Source of the DNA: Sinomonas notoginsengisoli
Lineage (GTDB): Bacteria; Actinomycetota; Actinomycetes; Actinomycetales; Micrococcaceae
NCBI RefSeq assembly: GCF_021554725.1
Contig: NZ_JAIZDP010000003.1
Coordinates: 62,001 to 126,000, forward strand
Direction: 5' to 3'
DNA: 64,000 nucleotides
Below, piece after piece: positions 8,307 through 17,005 of this stretch. The position numbers and the translations under genes were made by a program. Position 1 is the stretch's first letter; each line of letters opens with the position of its first letter. The notes under the pieces are model-generated. The model was not told the origin of the DNA, did no database searches, and worked only from the letters and a program-made list of their open reading frames with translations.

Positions 8307-8801
8307 GTGGACGATGCGTTGATGGTGGCCAATCTGGTGTACTTCGGCACGCTCGTCATCGGAGGCGTCCTTCTCGTGTTCCTCGCCGTGGCCACCGTCA
8401 TCACGCTCGTCGTTGCCGGGACCGGCCAGGCCGTCGCGTCCGTCCTCATGGCCACCGTCCGGGCCCTCCGCGGCGCTGTCCTCGAGCCGCCCACGCTGGC
8501 CGCCGAGGCCGCTCGCGCCGAGTACACGCGCCAGGCCGTGGTCGCGAAGGCGGACGCAATCCTCGCCGCCCAGCGCACGGTGCTGACCGCGGCTGCGAAG
8601 GCTGCCGCGGCGGCGCCCACCAGGACGGGTGCCGAGTCCGAGGATGGCGAGACCACCGACGAGGAGGTGGCGATACCGGTCGCCGCCTCAGTCAAGCCTG
8701 CACCCGTCGTCACCCATATGCGGCCCACGCCCACAGTGCCGGCCCGGACCGGGCCCCGTACGGGGACTCAGCCGATCCTCGTCGTCAGCCGAGCGAGCTG
8801 A
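8307..8801 (+). CDS. membrane protein of unknown function
   Basis: 164 residues from GTG 8307 with an excellent GGGGAGGA site. One long hydrophobic stretch (about residues 8-48) could be one or two membrane spans, followed by an Ala-rich helical region (AEAARAEYTRQAVVAKADAI) and a disordered Thr/Pro/Val-rich tail. No enzymatic motif is visible. It stands alone and is closed by the strong hairpin at 8818-8850. Confidence 0.75.
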   Translation: MDDALMVANLVYFGTLVIGGVLLVFLAVATVITLVVAGTGQAVASVLMATVRALRGAVLEPPTLAAEAARAEYTRQAVVAKADAILAAQRTVLTAAAKAAAAAPTRTGAESEDGETTDEEVAIPVAASVKPAPVVTHMRPTPTVPARTGPRTGTQPILVVSRAS

Positions 8802-8817
8802 CCCAGACCCACGCAGC

Positions 8818-8850
8818 GAGGGCCCCGCGGCGTAGCGCCGCGGGGCCCTC
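8818..8850 (+). terminator. strong intrinsic terminator hairpin
   Basis: GAGGGCCCCGCGGCG, loop TAG, then the exact complement: a perfect 15-base stem 16 bases after the stop of the membrane protein. No long T-run follows, as is common in high-GC actinobacteria. Confidence 0.85.
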
Positions 8851-9064
8851 GTGCACCTGGAGTGCATAATCTTCAGTGGTGCGGCCAGGAACTGGTGGGT
8901 CCCGTTCTGGTCCCGGGCGGTGGGTGTTCCGCACGGGCCGTCTCCGCGCCGTCGGGGCCGGTGGACCCGTCGGGCTGTCTGCCACTAGGAAAGCAACTCA
9001 CAGGCACCAATGACAACAACCTCGCGGTAGAGTGGTCAATCTGATCAAAGAAATTCCGATATCG

Positions 9065-9595
9065 ATGCGAGGAGTGATCAGATCGCAGCAGCTTGACCCC
9101 ACAGACCGCCGCATCCTGCTCGCCCTCGACGAGGACCCCCGGGCGCCGACCATGGTGCTCGCCCAGCGTCTGGGACTCGCCCGCGGCACCGTGCAGTCGC
9201 GCATCGAGCGGATGACGGCGAGCGGCGTGCTCCGCGCCAACAGCACCCGTGTGGACCCCGAGGGCCTGGGCCGCGGAGTCCTCGCCGAGGTCAGCGCCGA
9301 ACTCGACCAGAGCCACATCAACGAGGCGGTCGCGGCCCTGGGCGGGATTCCCGAGGTCCTCGAATGCCTGGCCCCGGCCGGAGACACGGACCTGCTGATC
9401 CGCGTCGTCGCGACGAGCCCCGACGACCTCTACCGCGTCTCCGAAGAGATCCGCCTCTGCCCCGGGATCCGCCGCACCTCGACCCGCATGATCCTGCGCA
9501 CCGTCATCCCGTACAGGACCACGGCGCTTCTCGGGGCGGACGACGGCGGCGGGGCGGCGCCGTCGTCCGCCCCGCCGAAGCGGCGACGCACCTAG
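9065..9595 (+). CDS. Lrp/AsnC family transcription regulator
   Basis: 176 residues from ATG 9065; an in-frame GTG at 9032 would add 11 residues but lacks a better site. N-terminal helix-turn-helix (LDPTDRRILLALDEDPRAP... VLAQRLGLARGTVQSRIERM) about residues 10-60, then a RAM/AsnC ligand domain (EVLECLAPAGDTDLLIRVVA). The C-terminal tail is Ala/Pro/Arg-rich. Lrp proteins sense amino acids or related ligands as multimers. Two TGATCA palindromes (near 9043 and 9075) flank the start and might be part of an autoregulatory site. Target genes are not evident; the convergent neighbour is a TPR-like protein. Confidence 0.88.
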   Translation: MRGVIRSQQLDPTDRRILLALDEDPRAPTMVLAQRLGLARGTVQSRIERMTASGVLRANSTRVDPEGLGRGVLAEVSAELDQSHINEAVAALGGIPEVLECLAPAGDTDLLIRVVATSPDDLYRVSEEIRLCPGIRRTSTRMILRTVIPYRTTALLGADDGGGAAPSSAPPKRRRT

Positions 9596-9633
9596 CCGCC
9601 GTCTCGGGTACGGACCTCGCAAGTAGCCAACCG

Positions 9634-10608
9634 CTACTCCTCTGCCCCACGTTCCAACCGCTCGAAGTCCCGAAGCCACAGCTCGCGGGCCTCCGCGTCC
9701 CGGGCTCGGCGGGCCTGGGTGAGCACCCTCAGCTCCTCGAACGCGGACGACGGCGCATCGGGCCGCATGCTGTTCCGCAGGCGGTGACGACCGGGTCGCC
9801 CCACGCCGAGCATGAGCAGCGCGCGCTCGGTCGTGGCGGCGTTCTTGACGGTGAACGCCGTCCTACGCCGCCGCAGGGCCTCGCGGAGTGCCGCATGCGC
9901 CTCGTCCCGCCGTCCCAGCTCCCGCAGGGCCCTGGCGCGGAGCACGAGGAGGGCCGCCGCGAGGTCGCTCGCGTTGGTCAGCCCCTGGGTGCGGGCTATG
10001 ACCTCGTGCGGCCGTCCCAGCATCTCGGCGATGCGGCAAGAGGCCAGGGCCGAAGGGATCGAGGGTGGGAGCTGCGCCAGGACGCCAATGGCCTCTTCGG
10101 GCCGGCCGATCTCGCGGAGGCTGTGGGCCAGTGCGAGGCACACGCCCTCCTCGCTGAACAGGACCTCGACCTCGACTCCCTCGGACACCTCGATCCAGTG
10201 CCGGACGCCGCCCAGGTAGCCGCTCGCGAAGGCAGAGGCCGCGGGTTCGCTTGTACCGGCGAGGCCGCGTGAGAGGAGCTCGGCGGCCTGGGCGTGGTGG
10301 TGGAGCCGGTACGCGTGCAGGCCGGCCATGATGTAACAGAGCCCGGACCAGCCGGGGTAGGCCCTCGCGAGCAGCACCAGGCGCTCGGGCTCTCCATAGG
10401 CGAAGACGGCGGAATGGACCTGTCTCTCGACCTTGGGCGCGAACGGCCGCAGCCGCGGCGCCCGGGCCCTGCCCGCCACCCGATGGGCGATGCGCCGCCC
10501 GATCCCGTGCACGGGCGAGTAGACCTGCGCCCCGCGGAAGGGCGTGAGGTCCCGAGTGTCCTGGAAGGAGGGCTGGCGGCCCAGCTCGCCGGAAGCCATG
10601 CCCACCAT
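9634..10608 (-). CDS. TPR-like helical-repeat protein, function unknown
   Basis: About 324 residues, rich in alternating Ala/Leu helices typical of tetratricopeptide repeats: for example AYPGWSGLCYIMAGLHAYRL (~82) and LRARALRELGRRDEAHAALR (~225). No signal peptide, membrane span or catalytic motif. The start may also be the second ATG nine bases downstream. It begins next to the end of the DUF456 gene (15 bases), so both may share a transcript. I cannot assign a function. Confidence 0.8.
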   Translation of the reverse strand: MVGMASGELGRQPSFQDTRDLTPFRGAQVYSPVHGIGRRIAHRVAGRARAPRLRPFAPKVERQVHSAVFAYGEPERLVLLARAYPGWSGLCYIMAGLHAYRLHHHAQAAELLSRGLAGTSEPAASAFASGYLGGVRHWIEVSEGVEVEVLFSEEGVCLALAHSLREIGRPEEAIGVLAQLPPSIPSALASCRIAEMLGRPHEVIARTQGLTNASDLAAALLVLRARALRELGRRDEAHAALREALRRRRTAFTVKNAATTERALLMLGVGRPGRHRLRNSMRPDAPSSAFEELRVLTQARRARDAEARELWLRDFERLERGAEE

Positions 10609-10623
10609 GCTAGCGAGGCCGGG

Positions 10624-11127
10624 CTAGCGGGTGGCGAAGTGCACCCACATTCCGATCACCCACACCGTCGCCGCCGCGGAGGCGAAGCCGAACTCGACGA
10701 GGATCCCCAGGCCCGTGGCCTTGAGGGCAGCCCATGACGATGCTGCGGCACTCTGCAGGCGGCCCGTACGCTGCCATTCGCTCAGCAGGAGCCCGGCGGC
10801 GAAGCCGAGCACGAGGCCCAGGACCGGGATGATGAACATGCCCACGATCGCGAGGATGACCCCGGCCACCACGGACCTGCTCGGGATGGATCTGGCCTTG
10901 AGCCGCTTTCCGGTGAGGAACGCGGCTGCTCCCATCCCGCAGGCGAACAGCACCCCGCCGATCGCGAACACCAGCCAGCCGCCCCATCCGGCGTCGCCGA
11001 ACAAGGCCCACTCGAGCAGGGCGAGGAGGCCGAGGATGCTCCCGGGAAGCACCGGAATGACGATGCCTGCGAGCGAGACGGCAAGGGCAAGTGCGCACAG
11101 GAGGGCCGCGAGGATGCTGGTGTCCAC
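10624..11127 (-). CDS. DUF456 family integral membrane protein
   Basis: 167 residues with four or five hydrophobic segments and the Gly-rich pattern of DUF456 (SLAGIVIPVLPGSILGLLAL near the N-terminus, GMFIIPVLGLVLGFAAGLLL near 115). These proteins are small bacterial membrane proteins without an established activity. Located between malic enzyme (36 bases upstream) and the TPR-like gene on the same strand. Confidence 0.9.
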   Translation of the reverse strand: MDTSILAALLCALALAVSLAGIVIPVLPGSILGLLALLEWALFGDAGWGGWLVFAIGGVLFACGMGAAAFLTGKRLKARSIPSRSVVAGVILAIVGMFIIPVLGLVLGFAAGLLLSEWQRTGRLQSAAASSWAALKATGLGILVEFGFASAAATVWVIGMWVHFATR

Positions 11128-11163
11128 GCGGCCATCCTAGGGGCGGTGCGTCAGGCGATGGTG

Positions 11164-12348
11164 TCAGCCATTCGCCGCGTCCATGACGGCTGCGGTCACG
11201 GCCGGGGCAACGCGGGGATCGAGCGGGCTCGGGACGATATAGTCCGCGGAGAGCTTGTCCTGGGCAAGATCGGCGATCGCCGCGGCGGCGGCGCGCTTCA
11301 TCCCGGGCGTGATCCGGCGGGCGCCGGCGTCGAGGGCGCCACGGAAGATGCCCGGGAACGCGAGGACGTTGTTGATCTGGTTCGGGAAGTCGCTGCGCCC
11401 GGTGGCCACGACGGCGGCGTGGCGGCGCGCGACGTCGGGTGCCACCTCCGGGTCGGGGTTGGACAGCGCGAACACGATCGCGCCCTCGGCCATGCCGGCA
11501 AGGTGCTCCTCGGGGACCGTGGACGAGGACACGCCGATGAACACGTCCGCCCCCGCGAGGGCCTCCGCGGTGCCGCCCGCCACGCCACGAGGGTTGGTGC
11601 GCCCGGCATACTCGAGCTTCATGGCGTTCCTGGGCTCCGACAGGTCCTGGCGGCCTGCGTGGATGGCACCCTTGGAGTCGAGCAGGATCACGTCCTCGAC
11701 CCCCGATGCGAGGAGAATCTCGGCGATCGCGATGCCGGCCGCGCCGGCGCCGGCGATCACGGTCTTCAGCCCCGCGAACTCCTTGCCGACCACCTTGACG
11801 GCGTTGGTGAGCGCTGCAAGGACTACGACGGCGGTGCCGTGCTGGTCGTCGTGCATGACGGGCATGTCCAGGGCCTCGATGAGCTTCGCCTCGAGCTCGA
11901 AGCAGCGCGGCGCGGAAACATCCTCGAGGTTCACGGCGCCGAAGCTGGGCGCGATGCGGACGAGGGTCTCGACGATCTCGTCCACGTCGGTCGTGTTGAG
12001 CAGGATGGGGATCGAGTCGAGCCCGCCGAACGTCTTGAACAGGGCGCTCTTGCCCTCCATCACGGGTAGCGACGCCGACGCGCCGATGTTGCCCAGGCCC
12101 AGCACCGCGGTGCCGTCCGAGACGACGGCGACGAGCCGCGACGCCCACGTGTGCGTGCGGGCCAGGGCCGGATCCTCCGCGATCGCGCGGCTCACCTGCG
12201 CCACGCCGGGCGTGTAGGCGATCGAGAGGTCGCGCTTGGTGGCCAGCGGGCGGTCCACGCCAATGGAGAGCTTCCCGCCCTCATGTGCGGCGAAGATCTC
12301 TTGGGTGCTGATTTGGGTCTGGATGGGGCTGTCGGTTGAAGTGGTCAC
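11164..12348 (-). CDS. NAD(P)-dependent malic enzyme
   Basis: 394 residues from GTG 12348, chosen because AGGAGA sits seven bases upstream and the protein then begins just before the conserved core; a longer frame to 12459 has no such support. Motifs: SIAYTPGVAQVSRAI, VLGLGNIGASASLPVMEGK, and the dinucleotide-binding GAGAAGIAIAEIL (~190). It is the short form without a phosphotransacetylase domain. The enzyme decarboxylates malate to pyruvate with NAD(P)H formation, in the cytoplasm. Preceded by a 428-base gap that must contain its promoter. Confidence 0.95.
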   Translation of the reverse strand: MTTSTDSPIQTQISTQEIFAAHEGGKLSIGVDRPLATKRDLSIAYTPGVAQVSRAIAEDPALARTHTWASRLVAVVSDGTAVLGLGNIGASASLPVMEGKSALFKTFGGLDSIPILLNTTDVDEIVETLVRIAPSFGAVNLEDVSAPRCFELEAKLIEALDMPVMHDDQHGTAVVVLAALTNAVKVVGKEFAGLKTVIAGAGAAGIAIAEILLASGVEDVILLDSKGAIHAGRQDLSEPRNAMKLEYAGRTNPRGVAGGTAEALAGADVFIGVSSSTVPEEHLAGMAEGAIVFALSNPDPEVAPDVARRHAAVVATGRSDFPNQINNVLAFPGIFRGALDAGARRITPGMKRAAAAAIADLAQDKLSADYIVPSPLDPRVAPAVTAAVMDAANG

Positions 12349-12776
12349 GGCACTGTCTCCTGGGTCTGTGCCGGCGTGGCGCGGGAGGGCCTGGCGCACG
12401 ACGGCGTGGGGGGCCTCGCGCTGGGACGCGCGCCGACCGCTTCGTCGGGCACGGCGCATCCGCAGGGCGCGGTCTCAAGGGGGATCCGGGGTCATTGCCG
12501 GGTTCGGCACTTCCGGGGGCCAGCTGGTGCGCGGGGATGACCGCCGAGCGCCGACCTCTGGGAATGAGATATCAGCCATCATACGGGAAACGTCAGTGCT
12601 TTCCGCAAGACGGAATTCCGCCAGCGTGGTCTGGAAGGTCCGCTCTGGCAGGCCTAGATGCTCGACGGGCCCGATCCCGATGACCGCGCGGGAGCGCCCG
12701 GCCCCCTCCGCGGCCGCCTGTCCGCCTGCCGGGATCCGCAGTCATCTGCCGGCGCCTGTGTGCCCGTGTTCGCCGG
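12349..12776. other. gene-free gap upstream of malic enzyme
   Basis: 428 bases between the malic enzyme start and the end of the glycosidase gene. I see no convincing gene, hairpin or repeat on either strand; short open frames here lack ribosome-binding sites. It probably carries the malic enzyme promoter and the 3' end of the sugar operon transcript. Confidence 0.5.
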
Positions 12777-14141
12777 TTACCGCTCGCCGATCCCGGGCGC
12801 GTCGTCAAGCCATTCGAGGGCTACAGCGGCGGTCCACGACTGGTTCCAGCTGCCGAGAGGCTCGCCCGTGAACGGCTCGTAGTACTCCCCGAAGTGGCCC
12901 TCCATCAGCTGCGCAAGGGAGGCCTCGCGCCATCGCGCGTAGCGCTCGTTGTCCCCGTGCCGGCGCAGCGCGGTGGCCAGGTACCAGTTCATGACCGGCC
13001 ACACGGGCCCGCGCCAGTACTGCCGGGGGCGCAGGTCCGGATACACGGTCGACGTCGAGGCGGGCAGGGGGAAGGCGAGCCGCGGGTCCCCGGTCCAGGC
13101 CTCGCTGTCGACGAGCGCAGACTGGCGTGCGCGCATCTCTGGGTCGGCGCTCGAGATGAGCGGGGCGAAGCCGGCAATCGTGGGCAGCCCGATCCACTCC
13201 CCCGTGAGGACGTCACGGTCGCGGGCGAGCCCGGTAGCCGGATCCACTGTCCCGTCCACGCCTTCACGGAACTCCGCGGCCCACTCGCGCAGCCGCGCAG
13301 CCTCGCCGCCGTGCCCGTGCCGCTCCGCGAGGACGGCGAGGTCCTCGTTGGCCGCCGCGAGCGCCGCGGACATGAACACGTCCTTCACCTGGAAGTCGAC
13401 GACGTCTGGCAACCGGGCGTCGTCGAACCGGGCGTCCGCCATCTGCTGGACGAGCCACAGGTAGCGCGCATACTCCTCGTCACTGGGCCGCTGGCTCACA
13501 TCCTCGACGATGCGCGTGTCGGTCCGCACGAACGGCTCGAGGTCGCCCGGATGGACCCTGGAGTACGGGCCGTCGAAGCGCGGCGAGTTGTCCATGCCGG
13601 ACTCCCAGCCGTGGTAGATCGTCACGAGGCCACTCCCGTCGCCCGCACGGGCGTTCCGCAGCCATCCGTGCCAACGAATCCACTTCGGCAGGCTCTGGTG
13701 GGCGAAGTCCGCCGCGAGCGCAGCGACGTCGCCGCCACGCGCCGTCGCCCGTTCGACGATCCGCCGCAGGAGGGTCGCGTGGACGGGGGGCTGGCAGATC
13801 CCGCTCGACTTCACTCCGGGCGGTGATGCCCCCTCGGTGCGCCAGCGGTCGACGCCGGGGAAATAGCCCGCGGCGCTGGAGAACACGATGTGCGGGATCA
13901 TGCCCGACGCCCACTGGGCACAGAGCAGGATCGAGAGTTCGGCGAGCGCGCGGGGCACACTCACGGTCGAGAGGCCCGAGGCGACGAACGCCGCGTCCCA
14001 GCTCCACATGTGGGGGTAGAGGTTCGGCGCGGCGGTCACCATCGTCCCGGTGTCGTTGGCCGCGAGGACCGCGCGGGCGCGTGTGCGCAACCCGGCGGGG
14101 TCTCGGATCGGCGGTTCCGGATTCTGCCAGGGCAAGCTCAT
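12777..14141 (-). CDS. GH63-type MGH1-like glycoside hydrolase (glucosylglycerate hydrolase-like)
   Basis: 454 residues. (alpha/alpha)6-barrel features: YPHMWSWDAAF near residue 43, GWESGMDNSPRFD with Asp184, RPRQYWRGPVWPVMNWYLA near 375, and HFGEYYEPFTGEP with Glu419/422 at the end. In mycobacterial glucosylglycerate hydrolase of this family, the acid and base are an Asp in the same GMDNSP motif and a Glu near 419 (from memory), so the length and residues fit well. Related enzymes cut mannosylglycerate. No signal peptide, so it acts on imported substrate. It overlaps the ABC ATPase stop/start by ATGA as last gene of the operon. Confidence 0.85.
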   Translation of the reverse strand: MSLPWQNPEPPIRDPAGLRTRARAVLAANDTGTMVTAAPNLYPHMWSWDAAFVASGLSTVSVPRALAELSILLCAQWASGMIPHIVFSSAAGYFPGVDRWRTEGASPPGVKSSGICQPPVHATLLRRIVERATARGGDVAALAADFAHQSLPKWIRWHGWLRNARAGDGSGLVTIYHGWESGMDNSPRFDGPYSRVHPGDLEPFVRTDTRIVEDVSQRPSDEEYARYLWLVQQMADARFDDARLPDVVDFQVKDVFMSAALAAANEDLAVLAERHGHGGEAARLREWAAEFREGVDGTVDPATGLARDRDVLTGEWIGLPTIAGFAPLISSADPEMRARQSALVDSEAWTGDPRLAFPLPASTSTVYPDLRPRQYWRGPVWPVMNWYLATALRRHGDNERYARWREASLAQLMEGHFGEYYEPFTGEPLGSWNQSWTAAVALEWLDDAPGIGER

Positions 14142-15232
14142 GCCGTGAGCCCCAGCTGCGTCTCGGTGTCGAAGAAGCGCAGCGCCTCGAGGTCCGGGCG
14201 GAGCCCCACGGCCTGATCCGGGGACAGCCGCACCGTGGACGGCACCTCGACCTTGATGCGCTGGCCCTCGAGCGTGACCGTGAGGAGCGTCGCGTGGCCC
14301 AGCGGCTCGACGACCTCGACGACCGCGTCGAGCGCCCCGTCCTGGCCCCGGTCGGTCAGTGCGATGTTCTCAGCCCGGATCCCAACCGTCACCGGCATGC
14401 CGCCATCCGCGCCCGCCCGGGCGCCCTCTGCGAGGAACGCGGGCGCAGCGAGCGACTGCCCGCCGATCGTGATCCGTCCCACGGCCGTGACGGTCGCGTC
14501 GAGGAAGTTCATGGGCGGCGAGCCGATGAACCCGCCGACGAACCGCTCGGCCGGTTCCTCGTACACGGTGATGGGATGGCCAAGCTGGACGATCTGGCCC
14601 TCGCGCATGACGGCGACGCGGTCGGAGAGGCTCATGGCCTCGATCTGGTCGTGGGTCACATAGACCGTCGTCGTGCCCAGCTGCTGGACGATCTTCTTCA
14701 GCTCGGCACGGAAGTCGAGGCGCAGGAGCGCATCCAGGTTGGACAGCGGCTCGTCCATGAGGAGCACGTCGGCGTCCATGACGATCGCGCGGGCCACCGC
14801 GACGCGCTGCCGCTGGCCGCCCGAGAGCTGGGCCGGGTATCGGTCGAGGTACGGCGTGAGCTGGAGGAGCTCGGCCGCCCAGTCGACCTTGCGCCGGATC
14901 TCGTCCCGGGACTTCTTCTTCATGCCGAGCCCGAAGCCGATGTTCGCCCGGACCTTGCGGTGCGGGAACACCGCGTACGACTGGAAGACCATGGACAGGT
15001 TCCGCTCCTGCGGCGGCAGGTACGTCACGTCCCGCCCGCCGATTTGCACGCTGCCCTGGTCCGGCAGGTCGAGGCCCGCGACCATGCGCAGGAGCGTCGT
15101 CTTGCCGCACCCCGAGGGCCCCAGCAGGACCATGAACTCGCCCTCGTCGACATGGAGTGAGACATCGTTCGTGGCCAGCTCGGTGCTGCCGGGGTAGGTC
15201 TTGTGGAGGTGGCTGATCTGGATGTCGGCCAT
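14138..15232 (-). CDS. sugar ABC transporter ATP-binding protein (MsmK/UgpC type)
   Basis: 364 residues. Walker A GPSGCGKTT (~38-46), Q-loop near QSYAVFPHRKV, signature LSGGQRQRVAVARAI (~134), Walker B ADVLLMDEPLSNLD and the His switch VTHDQIEAM, then the C-terminal regulatory TOBE-type domain usual for carbohydrate importers. It would energise the two permeases encoded directly upstream. Having its own ATPase gene in the operon is notable since many actinobacterial sugar importers share a distant MsiK. Confidence 0.95.
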   Translation of the reverse strand: MADIQISHLHKTYPGSTELATNDVSLHVDEGEFMVLLGPSGCGKTTLLRMVAGLDLPDQGSVQIGGRDVTYLPPQERNLSMVFQSYAVFPHRKVRANIGFGLGMKKKSRDEIRRKVDWAAELLQLTPYLDRYPAQLSGGQRQRVAVARAIVMDADVLLMDEPLSNLDALLRLDFRAELKKIVQQLGTTTVYVTHDQIEAMSLSDRVAVMREGQIVQLGHPITVYEEPAERFVGGFIGSPPMNFLDATVTAVGRITIGGQSLAAPAFLAEGARAGADGGMPVTVGIRAENIALTDRGQDGALDAVVEVVEPLGHATLLTVTLEGQRIKVEVPSTVRLSPDQAVGLRPDLEALRFFDTETQLGLTA

Positions 15233-15248
15233 GGCGTGCGCCTCTCGC

Positions 15249-16133
15249 TCAGCGGATGGTCGTTCCCCACATGTTGGTGAGGTAGCGGCGCATGAAGAAG
15301 ATGAAGATGAGCGCCGGGATGACGAGCAGGAAGCCGCCGGCGAACCGGTACGCGAGCGGCGATTCCGATAGGGAGCTGAGCACCTGGGCCGGCAGGGTGC
15401 GCTGGTTCAGGGTCAGGATCGAGGCGCCCAGAACCTCGTTCCAGCTCATGACGAACGTGAAGATCGACGCAGCCGCAATGCCCGGGATGGCCATTGGAAG
15501 GACAACCTTGAGGAACGCCTGCACGGGCGAGCAGCCGAAGATCCTTGCAGCCTCCTCGACGTCCCGCGGGACCCCGAGGAACACGGAGGACGTGATGAGG
15601 ATCGTCGTCGGAAGGGCGAGGGCAGTGTGCAGGAGCACGACGGCGAGTGCGGAGTCGTACAGTCCAGTCTGCAGGAACAGCTGGGCGAGCGGGACCGACA
15701 GGACGACGATCGGCAGGGCGCGGGTGAACAGCAGGAAGAGCTGGTAGGGCTCGCGGCCAGGGAACGCGTACCGGGCCACGGCGTAGCCGGCCGGGACCCC
15801 GACCAGGAGCGAGAAGATGAGCGTGAAGATGCCCACCTGCACCGAGTTGATGAGTGCGCCCAGAATGCCGGTCGAGGCAAGGAACGTCTGCATCGTCTCG
15901 AGCGAGATGTGGTCCGGGATGAAGCTCAGCGGGAACTTCTGGAGGGACTCCCGACTCGACATGGCCGCGAGCGCGATGAGATAGATCGGGACCGCCATGA
16001 ACAGGGTGATGAGGACGCACGCGGCTTGCAGGAGCAAGCGCTGGCGGCGGCGGGCGGCCAGCGGGCGGCGATCGACGTCGTCGTGCGCACCCCGCTCGGA
16101 ACTCGCCGCGTCGGTCTGGCGGGTAGTGGTCAT
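15249..16133 (-). CDS. sugar ABC transporter permease (MalG type)
   Basis: 294 residues with about six membrane spans and the MalG/ThuG EAA loop (VPRDVEEAARIFGCSPVQAF, around residue 195). N-terminus is cytoplasmic and charged. Its start overlaps the stop of the other permease (ATGA at 16130-16133), so both are translationally coupled; the pair forms the membrane channel of the importer. Confidence 0.93.
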   Translation of the reverse strand: MTTTRQTDAASSERGAHDDVDRRPLAARRRQRLLLQAACVLITLFMAVPIYLIALAAMSSRESLQKFPLSFIPDHISLETMQTFLASTGILGALINSVQVGIFTLIFSLLVGVPAGYAVARYAFPGREPYQLFLLFTRALPIVVLSVPLAQLFLQTGLYDSALAVVLLHTALALPTTILITSSVFLGVPRDVEEAARIFGCSPVQAFLKVVLPMAIPGIAAASIFTFVMSWNEVLGASILTLNQRTLPAQVLSSLSESPLAYRFAGGFLLVIPALIFIFFMRRYLTNMWGTTIR

Positions 16134-17005
16134 CGCGATGCCTCCGTCTGGTCACGCAGGAGCCGCAGGTACCCGACCGCCGTGATCATCGAGACGACCA
16201 TGACGACGAGGGCGAGGGCCGACGCGACGTTCGCGTCCTGGAGGCCCGTGTACCAGCGGTAGGTCTCGCCGACGATGAGCGGGTAGTTCTGGCCCGTGAG
16301 TGCCAGCGCCACGGCGAACGTCTGGAATGCGAGGATGGTGCGCAGGATGAGGGCGGTCTGCAGGCTCGGCCGCAGGAGCGGGAGCGTGACGTGCCGCAGC
16401 CGGTCCCAGAAGTCCGCGCCGAACACCCCAGCTGCCTCCTCGTAGTCCTTCGGGATGGATTGGAGGCCTGCGACGACGATCACGAACACCAGGCTCGTGG
16501 CGCGCCACACCTCGGCGACGAGGACAGCCATGAACATCGAGGCGAAGTTGTCGTAAGCAAGCCAGGAGACCGGCTGGAGCCCGAGATTCGCCAGCAGCGA
16601 GTTGAGGTAGCCGCGGTCGGTGAACACCACGAGCCAAACCAGGCCGGCTGCGAGATCGCTCACTGCAAGCGGGATAGCCCAGATGTAGAAGTACAGCGAG
16701 GAGAGCTTCGGCTTCGCGCGGATGAGCAGGGCCATCGTCAGCGCGAGCACGAACTGGACGGGGATCATGACCACGATGAGCAGCACCGTATTGCGGACTG
16801 ACGGCCAGAAGTAAGGGTCGGCGGCCATGCGGGCGAAGTTGTCCGTGGTCAAGCCCGTGGGCCCCCCAAACGCCTGCAGGATGCCGGTGACCATCGGCCA
16901 GCCGAACAGGAGCGTCATGAAGACGATTGACGGCGCGATGAGCAGCATCGCCGCCGACGTGCTGCGGCGCTTCGCGGTGGGCGGGCGTCTGGGCGCCGTC
17001 GCCAT
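16130..17005 (-). CDS. sugar ABC transporter permease (MalF type)
   Basis: 291 residues from ATG 17005, which overlaps the binding-protein stop by one base (TGATG); a start 15 bases further up would lie inside the previous gene. Six predicted spans and the EAA motif IPKDYEEAAGVFGADFWDRL near residue 193. Partner of the MalG-type permease in the same operon. Confidence 0.93.
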   Translation of the reverse strand: MATAPRRPPTAKRRSTSAAMLLIAPSIVFMTLLFGWPMVTGILQAFGGPTGLTTDNFARMAADPYFWPSVRNTVLLIVVMIPVQFVLALTMALLIRAKPKLSSLYFYIWAIPLAVSDLAAGLVWLVVFTDRGYLNSLLANLGLQPVSWLAYDNFASMFMAVLVAEVWRATSLVFVIVVAGLQSIPKDYEEAAGVFGADFWDRLRHVTLPLLRPSLQTALILRTILAFQTFAVALALTGQNYPLIVGETYRWYTGLQDANVASALALVVMVVSMITAVGYLRLLRDQTEASR